Notes under the pieces: generated by a model
The model's database searches: none
Seen by the model: the letters and a program-made list of their open reading frames with translations, nothing else
What the model was told of the DNA's origin: nothing
Position numbers and translations under genes: made by a program
Shown here: in pieces, positions 15,262-22,693 of the stretch
How the letters are laid out: the number at the start of each line of letters is the position of its first letter
Numbering within the stretch: position 1 is the first letter of the stretch
Source of the DNA: Bacteroidales bacterium
GTDB lineage: Bacteria > Bacteroidota > Bacteroidia > Bacteroidales > WCHB1-69
Direction: 5' to 3'
Length of the DNA stretch: 64,000 bases
Assembly (NCBI GenBank): GCA_017650305.1
Contig: JAGCFD010000060.1
Coordinates: 62,001-126,000 of the forward strand

Positions 15262-15270
15262 GCAAAAATA
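15262..15270 (-). promoter_or_regulatory. -7 box for the toxin-antitoxin pair
   Basis: TATTTTTGC on the minus strand, 25 bases upstream of the first gene's ATG. Confidence 0.65.
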
Positions 15271-15380
15271 AAAATTTTTTTGAGATAATTATCTTAAATG
15301 ATAATTTTTTTTGGGAGGGGTATATACTTGATGGCGTTCAAGTGTTAATGGTAGATAGGATATGGCAGAGCAACTCCATT

Positions 15381-15430
15381 TCGCACCGGGTTCGTGCATG
15401 CCCTTGTAGCAAGCGACTCCCGCGGTGCGA
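15381..15430. repeat. Imperfect 50-base inverted repeat in a gene gap
   Basis: Outer arms TCGCACCG (15381-15388) and CGGTGCGA (15423-15430) are perfectly complementary, with a further GG/CC pair possible across a bulge. The interior holds a second GTGCATGC-type half-palindrome. It is richer in G+C than its surroundings and codes for nothing evident. It could be a REP or MITE remnant or a structured RNA. Confidence 0.45.
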
Positions 15431-15479
15431 TGATAACATGAGGCGTTGCGGAATACCAACGTGACAAACCCAAAACCCC

Positions 15480-15513
15480 AACTCTTAACTTTTAATTCTT
15501 AACTCTTAACTCT
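15480..15513. repeat. TTAACTC-type short tandem tract at the MATE 3' end
   Basis: Imperfect copies of AACTCTTAACT in a row. On the minus strand the tract encodes the last residues (RVKS) and TAA stop of the MATE gene, so the repeat has replaced or extended the native C-terminus. Confidence 0.6.
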
Positions 15514-16806
15514 ATTCTCCACCATCACATACTTCTTCTCGCATAGGAGCATTAGTCCGCCGCGGAGAGTGAGGAAGACAATGAAGGCGCACCAAAGGCC
15601 GTGGTTGCCCCAGAGAGGCTGCAGGATAAAGTAGAGCAGGAAGAAGGCGCCGGTGGCCACGAACATGATGTTGCGCATTCCTTTGGAGGCGGTGGCGCCG
15701 ATGTAGATGCCGTCGTAAATGAAGGCGGCAAAGCCAGTGAAGGGCACTAAAACGGTCCAGACGATATACTCCATGGCCAAGTCGATGACCTCCTTTTTGT
15801 TGGTGAGGATGCCTAACAGCTGTCTGCCGAAAAGTGCGTACGCAATGGTGAAGAGGGCAGCCAAGGCGACACCCCAGATCAAAAGACGTCGGATGACCAG
15901 ATGGAGGGATTGGTCGTCGCGGGCGCCCACAAAGCGGCCTACCAACGACTCGCCGGCGTAGGCGAAACCGTCCATGATGTACGACAGCAAGGTGAAGAGC
16001 TGCAACAGCAAGGTGTTGGCTGCTAAGATCTCATCGCCCATGTCGCCGGAGATATAGGGGATGAAGGTGAAGACTGCGATGAGACAAAGCGAACGCAGGA
16101 AGATGTCGGCGTTGACTTTGAAGAATCGTATCATCTTGTGCCATTGTACACTCTCTCGCCATTGGATGTGCTTCCAGAGGTCACCATATTGGATGAACCA
16201 AATGATGATGGCGGCTGTCAGACCGCTGTACTGGGCGATGACGGTGCCCCATGCGATGCCGGCAATGCCGTAGTCGAAGACATACACGAAGAGCAGGCTG
16301 CAGATAATATTGACGATGTTGAGGGCGATAGCGATCCACATGGGCGTCTTGGCATTCTGCATCCCGATAAACCAACCCTTGAGCACGTAGAGTCCCAAGT
16401 TGGCTGGAGCCGCCCAGATGCGGATGTAGAAGTAGGTGAGCGTCATCTGGATGGTCTCCTCGCTGCTGTGGATCAGTTTCTGGCTGAGCATCCCAATAGG
16501 ATACTGCAGGACGATGAGAGTGAGTGCCACCAGGCCTGCAATGCTAAGGCCCTGTACCAGCACGCTGAGGTACTCTTGACGGTCCTCAGCTCCGTATGCT
16601 TGTGCGGTGAGCCCGCTCGTGCCCATCCGCAGGAATCCAAAATTCCAGTATATGAGGTTGAAGATCATGGTGCCCAGCGCGATGGCCGCAATGCCCCGCG
16701 CATCGCTGATGTGACCGATGATGGCCACATCCACCATGCCCAAAAGAGGAACTGTGATGTTGGTGATGATGCTGGGAAGCGCCAGGCGCAGAATCTCTCG
16801 GTTCAT
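15499..16806 (-). CDS. MATE family multidrug/metabolite exporter (DinF-like)
   Basis: 435 residues from the ATG at 16806, which lies 9 bases after the upstream stop and begins with the usual MNREILRLALPSII. A start 14 codons further upstream would overlap the previous gene and adds non-homologous residues. About twelve membrane helices; the opening LALPSIITNITVPLLGMVDVAIIGH is characteristic of the DinF branch of sodium- or proton-coupled MATE antiporters. Co-transcribed with a small lipoprotein gene. The substrate is unknown. Confidence 0.9.
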   Translation of the reverse strand: MNREILRLALPSIITNITVPLLGMVDVAIIGHISDARGIAAIALGTMIFNLIYWNFGFLRMGTSGLTAQAYGAEDRQEYLSVLVQGLSIAGLVALTLIVLQYPIGMLSQKLIHSSEETIQMTLTYFYIRIWAAPANLGLYVLKGWFIGMQNAKTPMWIAIALNIVNIICSLLFVYVFDYGIAGIAWGTVIAQYSGLTAAIIIWFIQYGDLWKHIQWRESVQWHKMIRFFKVNADIFLRSLCLIAVFTFIPYISGDMGDEILAANTLLLQLFTLLSYIMDGFAYAGESLVGRFVGARDDQSLHLVIRRLLIWGVALAALFTIAYALFGRQLLGILTNKKEVIDLAMEYIVWTVLVPFTGFAAFIYDGIYIGATASKGMRNIMFVATGAFFLLYFILQPLWGNHGLWCAFIVFLTLRGGLMLLCEKKYVMVENRVKS

Positions 16807-16814
16807 TCGGCCTG

Positions 16815-17192
16815 TTAGTACTCGCGTATGAATGGGTTGACATACCACGTGCCGTCACGGCGGTCCATGAAGACTGGCACATCCATCTCCCGGACGTTGT
16901 TGTTGCGTGTCAGATTGACGATGACAACGGCATGGTCCTTGTCGGCCAGAAGGCTGTCTCCAGTAATCTCATGAGAGCGGATGTTGGTGCCGAAGTACTC
17001 CAGCATGGCGTTGATGGCCATCTCCTGGGAGTCGGCATCTTTCGACAAGCCGCAATAGACTGAGGCGCGCTCGTAATCCTGTTTTTCCAGGCATGTAAGG
17101 AACTTGTCCGCCGTTTTTCTGCTGCCTGAACCGCAAGACGTACCAATGCACAATAACACAATGAAACCGATGAATATTGTTATTTTTCTCAT
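16815..17192 (-). CDS. Small DUF4878-like lipoprotein
   Basis: 125 residues from the internal Met at 17192; the upstream in-frame Met at 17252 would precede or overlap the promoter. Type II signal peptide MRKITIFIGFIVLLCIGTSC with lipidation Cys20. The rest (ADKFLTCLEKQDYERASVYC to WYVNPFIREY) has the helix-plus-curved-sheet pattern of NTF2-like DUF4878 proteins, which are envelope lipoproteins without known function. It is followed after 9 bases by the MATE exporter. A -7 box lies about 57 bases upstream. Confidence 0.75.
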   Translation of the reverse strand: MRKITIFIGFIVLLCIGTSCGSGSRKTADKFLTCLEKQDYERASVYCGLSKDADSQEMAINAMLEYFGTNIRSHEITGDSLLADKDHAVVIVNLTRNNNVREMDVPVFMDRRDGTWYVNPFIREY

Positions 17193-17248
17193 AATCAAGA
17201 AGATGATAGTGGACGATCTGGTGAGAACGTTCCGATTTGAAATAGGCG

Positions 17249-17257
17249 GCAAAAATA
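17249..17257 (-). promoter_or_regulatory. -7 box for the DUF4878-MATE operon
   Basis: TATTTTTGC on the minus strand. Confidence 0.65.
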
Positions 17258-17374
17258 ATATTTTTGAAGCAAAACTCTATCCTTGGCTTGCTTTTTTCCT
17301 GGGATATTTTGAGTACGGGGAATCCTAGTCCCTCGTTTCTGGAATCTTAGAATGATGAATTCGGATTTTTTGTG

Positions 17375-17383
17375 TATTTTTGC
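17375..17383 (+). promoter_or_regulatory. -7 box for the yqeY-lpxB unit
   Basis: TATTTTTGC, 24 bases before the yqeY ATG. No clear -33 TTG is seen. Confidence 0.6.
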
Positions 17384-17407
17384 ACGCTGTAATAAAATAG
17401 AAGTAGT

Positions 17408-17863
17408 ATGACCCTAGAACAACGTATCAATGAGGATATTAAGGCTGCGATGCTGGCTCGCGAGTCGCAGAAGCTGAACGCCCTCAGGGCTGTGAAGTCC
17501 GCCATCCTGCTGGCCAAAACACAGAAGGGTGGGGGCAGCGAACTGAACGAAGAGGCTGAAATCAAGATTCTGAAGCAGTTGGTGAAGCAACGCCAGGACT
17601 CTGCCGAGATGTATCAGCAGCAGAACCGTCAGGATCTCTACGACGAGGAGCGATTCCAGTTGGAGATTATCCAGACTTACCTGCCGCAGATGCTCTCCGA
17701 GGAGGAGATTGAGAAGGTGGTGCGCCAGATCATCGCCGATACTGGCAGCAGCTCCATGAAGGATATGGGCAAGGTGATGGGCATGGCTTCGAAAACCTTC
17801 GCCGGCAAGGCCGACAATAAGGTGGTCTCCGATATGGTGAAACGGTTGCTCTCCCAGCAGTAA
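17408..17863 (+). CDS. yqeY: GatB/YqeY domain protein
   Basis: 151 residues, full length for the YqeY family. It is all helical, with MTLEQRINEDIKAAMLARES at the start, ILKQLVKQRQDSAEMY, and a C-terminal MGKVMGMASKTFAGKADNKVVSDMVKRLL, the tRNA-binding-like tail shared with GatB. Its role is unclear; it may bind aminoacyl-tRNA or act in amidotransferase quality control. One base separates its stop from the ATG of lpxB, so the two are translated in tandem. Confidence 0.92.
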   Translation: MTLEQRINEDIKAAMLARESQKLNALRAVKSAILLAKTQKGGGSELNEEAEIKILKQLVKQRQDSAEMYQQQNRQDLYDEERFQLEIIQTYLPQMLSEEEIEKVVRQIIADTGSSSMKDMGKVMGMASKTFAGKADNKVVSDMVKRLLSQQ

Positions 17864-17864
17864 G

Positions 17865-19010
17865 ATGAAATACTACCTCATTGCTGGCGAGGCCTCCGGC
17901 GACCTGCACGCCTCCAACCTGATGAAGGCGCTGAAACGTCGAGATCCCCAGGCGGAGTTCCGCTTCTGGGGCGGCGACCTCATGGCTGCCGTGGGCGGCA
18001 CCCCCGTGAAGCACTACAAGGATATCTCCTTCATGGGCTTCTGGGAGGTTTTCGTGCATCTGAAGACGATCCTGGGACTCCTCCGCTTCTGCAAGGAGGA
18101 TATCCTTCGATATGCCCCCGATGCACTCGTACTCGTCGATTACCCGGGCTTCAACCTGCGTGTGGCCAAGTTCGCCAAACAGCATCAGATACCCGTCTTC
18201 TACTATATCTCCCCTCAGATTTGGGCATGGAAGAAAGGCCGTATCCGTACTATCAAGAAGAATGTGGACGAGATGATGGTGATCTTGCCCTTTGAAGAGG
18301 CCTTCTACGCTAAGAACGGCATGAAGGTCCACTATGTGGGTCATCCTTTGCTGGATGCTGTCACCCATGAGGTGCGTGAGAGTGAGGAGGTGCGGGATTT
18401 CAGGACCGACAACCGTCTGGATGAGCGGGAGATCATCGCCCTGCTACCCGGCAGTCGCAAGCAGGAGATCTCCGCCCTGCTGCCTCAGATGCTGACACTG
18501 GTGCCGCTCTTCCCGCAGTACCAGTTTGTGGTCTCCACCGTCAGCTGGCAACCCGCCAGCCTCTATGACCAGTTCATCAATGATGCTCCCGTGACGCGCA
18601 TCTCTGGCTCCGTGTATCCGCTGCTGGCCAATGCCAAGGCCGCCGTGGTGACCTCCGGCACCGCCACCCTCGAGACCGCCCTCTTCGGGGTCCCTCAGGT
18701 GGTCTGCTATGCCGGCAGCGAAGTCTCCTATATCATAGCCAAACAGCTCGTCAAGGGCATTAGCTATATCTCGCTCCCAAATCTGATTGCCGACAAGCCT
18801 ATCGTCAAAGAACTGATCCAACACGATTTCGACACCCGACATCTGGAAGAGGAGTTGCGGAAGATCACGGAGGATGAGCAGCATGTGCGGCAGGTCAAGG
18901 AGGATTATCAGGCCCTCTGTGCCTTGTTGGGCGACGGTTCCGCCTCTGAGAAGGCGGCGGAAGTCATAACCGGCTACTCTCAGAATAAAAAAGTGGGAAA
19001 AGTAAAGTAG
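17865..19010 (+). CDS. lpxB: Lipid-A-disaccharide synthase
   Basis: 381 residues, normal length. GT19 family: AGEASGDLHASNLM at the N-terminus, the SPQIWAWKKGRI segment, LPFEEAFY, YVGHPLLD, LLPGSRKQEI and SGTATLETALFGVPQVVCY in the donor-binding half. It joins UDP-2,3-diacylglucosamine to lipid X on the cytoplasmic face of the inner membrane, the committed step to the lipid A disaccharide. Directly after yqeY. Confidence 0.97.
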   Translation: MKYYLIAGEASGDLHASNLMKALKRRDPQAEFRFWGGDLMAAVGGTPVKHYKDISFMGFWEVFVHLKTILGLLRFCKEDILRYAPDALVLVDYPGFNLRVAKFAKQHQIPVFYYISPQIWAWKKGRIRTIKKNVDEMMVILPFEEAFYAKNGMKVHYVGHPLLDAVTHEVRESEEVRDFRTDNRLDEREIIALLPGSRKQEISALLPQMLTLVPLFPQYQFVVSTVSWQPASLYDQFINDAPVTRISGSVYPLLANAKAAVVTSGTATLETALFGVPQVVCYAGSEVSYIIAKQLVKGISYISLPNLIADKPIVKELIQHDFDTRHLEEELRKITEDEQHVRQVKEDYQALCALLGDGSASEKAAEVITGYSQNKKVGKVK

Positions 19011-19100
19011 GTGGGGAACCAAGATTTTTGAATTTTTTATCGTTATAATGCAATAAAACCGATAGTTATTCGTCATTATATAGTTTTTGAAAAAATATCT

Positions 19101-21938
19101 ATGAAAAAAGTACTGACTTTCATCCTGTTGCTGATGCCTTTCATGGGCCTTCTGGCGCAGAACTATATCATCATGGGCTCTTCTGCAGCCTATACTCAGA
19201 TTGGCGAGGAATCGAAATATTTTTACGATCCAGGTGGCACGGCGGCCCATCAGGGGGCTAATGCCCATCCGCAGGGCTATTTTGCCACGGGCATCCGTGA
19301 TACGATGAAGTTGAAAACCAATGTGGCCAACTCGCAACTCTATGTTTACTTTGAGAGCTTCAGCATGGGCACTCACGACACCCTATACATCTTTGATGGT
19401 GAAGATGTAACAGCCTCCTTGATAGGAGCTTATTCTCTGGTGAACGATCCCGGTGAGATTTTGGCGACTGGCCGTTCACTGACTTTCGTGTTTCACTCCG
19501 ACGATGTGGATGACTATGCCGAGTTGAGCGATGGTTGGGTGGCGAAAGTGAATGCCTATATCACGAGCCCCCAAAACTGTCTTATGTATGATGGTATGAC
19601 CTATATGACATGTAATGCTAAGTTCTATGATGAAGGAGGCCCCACGGGCAATATGCAGTCATCCTCTGGTACTACATGGTGCGAGTTCACATCTCCAGTA
19701 GGTTCTCATATCGAGATGGTGTTTACTCAGTTCAATGTTAACGGCACCATGAAGATATATGACGGTCAGTATTATGATAATAGCAAACGCTTGATAGGAA
19801 AGTTCCATTCCTCCACCAGCGCTCCGCCCCATCTTATTTCCAGTGGCTCTACTATCACTATTGAGTACGTGGCTGCTTCTGGCGATCAGAATAAGCCTGG
19901 ATGGGCGGCGGATGTATCTTGTATATCAGATCTTTACGAACCAACTGACGGATCCGCCTGTCCCAGCATTGACATAACCTCCGCAGACACCTCCGTCTTT
20001 TTTATTGAATATGACTGTAGCCAGCCAATCTCGATCCTGCGTGCCGATGTGGTCGCTACTGGCCCATACACCTATGATTACACGGTGGAACAGATTCCAT
20101 ACAACCCTCCTTTTGCCTTTAGCGCGGGTACTTCAATCGGGGCAAGTACGGACGACAACTGGGTGACCAATGGCGTACCCCTGCCATTCCACTTTTCTTT
20201 CTTTGGCAACACCTATCAGATGGCCTATCCGGGGTGTAATGGACTGATTTCCTTCAACTCGCATACCCACATGTCCTCTTGCGCATGGGCTACGACCACT
20301 TGTCCCACATCGAATAATAATCCACCATACGGAAGCACTCCTTATATTTATCCGAATTGTGTTTACGGCGTGTATGAAGACATCTATCCTGGGCATTATA
20401 TCAATGGAGGCGATATTCGATATGATGTGATGGGCACCCCTCCTTGTCGTGCTTTCGTCTTCAATTATGACTATGTAGGTCAATATTCCTGTTGGAGTCA
20501 AAGTAATCCGAATACGTATAATTCCTATCAGATGGTGTTGTATGAAGGAACCAATATTATAGATGTATTCATCCGACACAGAGGTTGTTGTTCTAGTTGG
20601 AATCAAGGAAATGGTGTGTTGGGTATCCAGAACAATAATTCGGCCCAGATATTAGTCGCTCCCGGAAGGGATTTTGCCTCCGTGCAAGGCAATAACTGGA
20701 CGGCAGACAACGAGGGTTGGCGATTCACCCCCATCACGCCGCTGGATCCGGATGGCACCATCACCTGGTATCGCAATTCCGTTCATCCCGACAGTATCGT
20801 GGGTCACAACTTCCGTCAGGTGGTCAGTCCCCTGGTGACTACCAGCTACATTGCAGTATATCACTATACCAATGCCGGTGGCGACGTCTTTGACCTCAAA
20901 GACACGGTCGTTGTGCATGTCTCCATCCCGCCGGTGGTTGCCACCAATTCCGCTACGGGCAACATCTGCCCCGCTGATGAGGTGACCCTCAACGTGACGG
21001 CTGACAACTCTTACTATGGCATCACCCCGGCACGCTATGTCTGGAGCACTGGCGATACGACCCAGTCGTGCACTGTCACCCCGGAGGTGACCAGCCAGTA
21101 CCAGGTGACGGTGGTCTTCAACAACGGATGCCAGAACTACGCCCATACCACCGTCGATGTCACCGAATTGGCATTTCCGGAGATCACGGCCACCAAGGAC
21201 ACCATCTGCTTAGGCACCTCCTCCACGCTTACCGCCACCCATCCCGATGCTCAAACAATGGTGTGGAACACTGGCGAGACCAGCCCGACCATCACTGTGT
21301 CCCCCGAAGTGACCACCGACTATGTGGTCAAAGCCACCATGGAGGGCGACTGTGAGACAACGGACACCTTCACCGTGACGGTGATGCCGTTGCCGCTACC
21401 ATCCTTCTACGCCACCCCGACCGATATCTACGTGGAGAATGGCGTCGGAACGGTCTATTGCAACAGCCTTTCCCCATCCGATTACCATTTGATTTGGAAT
21501 TTTGGCGATATCTCTGCTATGGATAATGTCGTGGAGAATGTCCCTGACCCCTCTCACGACTACACACGTCCGGGTTACTACGCTATTACCTTGACGGCCG
21601 TTGATACCAATGGTTGCGTGGACTCCGTGAAACAGCGTGTGCAGGTGACCGTGCCCTATTTCTTCTATGTCCCCAACTCATTCTCTCCGAATGGAGATGG
21701 CATCAACGAGACGTGGGCACCGCAAGGACAGGGTGTGGACCCCCAAAACTACAAGATGCTGATATACGACCGTCATGGCAACGTGCTCTTCCAAACTACC
21801 AACCCATACGACTATTGGGACGGCCGTAGCAAGACGGGCCAGCGTCTGCCCTCGGATGTATATGTGTACTACATCACCTTCACCACCCTTAACGGTGACC
21901 AGAAGGAATATAATGGCACTATCACGCTTATCAAGTAG
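19101..21938 (+). CDS. Large T9SS type B-sorted exported protein with CUB-like and PKD modules
   Basis: 945 residues. Signal peptide 1-20 (ends LLAQ). Two CUB-like beta-sandwich modules follow (about 25-150 and 155-280, each with LYIFDG or MKIYDG strands). A cysteine-rich globular region (about 330-530) opens with VPLPFHFSFFGNTYQMAYPGCNG. Ig-like repeats with SCTVTPEVTSQYQVTV and TITVSPEVTTDYVV lie at about 600-760, a PKD-like segment (WNFGD, GYYAITLTAVD) at about 785-850, and the C-terminal gliding-motility/CHU_C domain (854-945, VPNSFSPNGDGINETW through YNGTITLIK) is the type B secretion signal. It is therefore exported across the outer membrane by T9SS. Likely an adhesin or surface protein; the ligand is unknown. 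The DUF4292 gene follows directly. Confidence 0.88.
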   Translation: MKKVLTFILLLMPFMGLLAQNYIIMGSSAAYTQIGEESKYFYDPGGTAAHQGANAHPQGYFATGIRDTMKLKTNVANSQLYVYFESFSMGTHDTLYIFDGEDVTASLIGAYSLVNDPGEILATGRSLTFVFHSDDVDDYAELSDGWVAKVNAYITSPQNCLMYDGMTYMTCNAKFYDEGGPTGNMQSSSGTTWCEFTSPVGSHIEMVFTQFNVNGTMKIYDGQYYDNSKRLIGKFHSSTSAPPHLISSGSTITIEYVAASGDQNKPGWAADVSCISDLYEPTDGSACPSIDITSADTSVFFIEYDCSQPISILRADVVATGPYTYDYTVEQIPYNPPFAFSAGTSIGASTDDNWVTNGVPLPFHFSFFGNTYQMAYPGCNGLISFNSHTHMSSCAWATTTCPTSNNNPPYGSTPYIYPNCVYGVYEDIYPGHYINGGDIRYDVMGTPPCRAFVFNYDYVGQYSCWSQSNPNTYNSYQMVLYEGTNIIDVFIRHRGCCSSWNQGNGVLGIQNNNSAQILVAPGRDFASVQGNNWTADNEGWRFTPITPLDPDGTITWYRNSVHPDSIVGHNFRQVVSPLVTTSYIAVYHYTNAGGDVFDLKDTVVVHVSIPPVVATNSATGNICPADEVTLNVTADNSYYGITPARYVWSTGDTTQSCTVTPEVTSQYQVTVVFNNGCQNYAHTTVDVTELAFPEITATKDTICLGTSSTLTATHPDAQTMVWNTGETSPTITVSPEVTTDYVVKATMEGDCETTDTFTVTVMPLPLPSFYATPTDIYVENGVGTVYCNSLSPSDYHLIWNFGDISAMDNVVENVPDPSHDYTRPGYYAITLTAVDTNGCVDSVKQRVQVTVPYFFYVPNSFSPNGDGINETWAPQGQGVDPQNYKMLIYDRHGNVLFQTTNPYDYWDGRSKTGQRLPSDVYVYYITFTTLNGDQKEYNGTITLIK

Positions 21939-22688
21939 ATGCGTCTCCTACATATATATATACTGCTGCTGTCGTTGTTGTCAATGACAGCCTGTGTGCA
22001 TAATCGTAAGATAGCCCGTGCCACACGCGACAATTGTATTGTTCATGTCGTCAAGTCAGGCTCCACGGAAGAGGCGCTTGCAGCCCCACATACTACTACA
22101 TCAGATGCCGACAGCGTCCAAGTGCCGGAAGCTGGCCCTTCCGCTTCGATCTTGGAATCAGACACCCTGCCGCCTGTGGCCCAAGGCTACCAATGGCTCA
22201 CCTATCGCGGCAAGGCTGACGTGACCGACCCCGAAGGCACCCGCACCTGCAATTTCTATATGGTCAACAGGGTGGATAGCATCCTCTATCTCAACCTCCA
22301 CGCTTCCGGCATCGAGTTTATACGGGCAGTTTTCACTCCAGACAGTATCATATATGTCAACAAGCTGAAGTATGAATACTATAAAGGTACCTACGATCCA
22401 TTTCGCAAGTTAACGGGCTTGCCCATCGATTTCAACCTGATTCAGTCGGTTTTCAATGGGAATATGAGCCTTGAAGATCAGGCTGCCTTGCGCTTCAAGG
22501 GTTTCGAGGCAGAACCTAAAGAGTATGTGGCTCTCGATTCCACGCAGTCATTCTTCACTGAACTGGTGCTGAAAGACCTGAACCGTCTGATTGAGATTGA
22601 TGCCGTGATGAAGTTGGTTAGATTGGATGTGCCAGGCCCCACATCTATCCGCATCCCGGATAAGTTTAAAGAGATCAAGTTGCCGTAG
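21939..22688 (+). CDS. DUF4292 lipoprotein
   Basis: 249 residues, starting on the base after the previous stop. Lipobox Cys19 (LLSMTAC). A low-complexity linker to about residue 75 is followed by a DUF4292-type domain: YQWLTYRGKADVTDPEG, NRVDSILYLNLHASGIEFIRAVFTPDSIIYVNKLKYEYYKG, then PIDFNLIQSVFNG. The fold resembles lipid-binding LolA/LolB-like half barrels, but no function is established. Adjacent on the 3' side is the queG-kdsD fusion, after 5 bases, so the three genes from 19101 form a unit. Confidence 0.78.
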   Translation: MRLLHIYILLLSLLSMTACVHNRKIARATRDNCIVHVVKSGSTEEALAAPHTTTSDADSVQVPEAGPSASILESDTLPPVAQGYQWLTYRGKADVTDPEGTRTCNFYMVNRVDSILYLNLHASGIEFIRAVFTPDSIIYVNKLKYEYYKGTYDPFRKLTGLPIDFNLIQSVFNGNMSLEDQAALRFKGFEAEPKEYVALDSTQSFFTELVLKDLNRLIEIDAVMKLVRLDVPGPTSIRIPDKFKEIKLP

Positions 22689-22693
22689 TCGCT

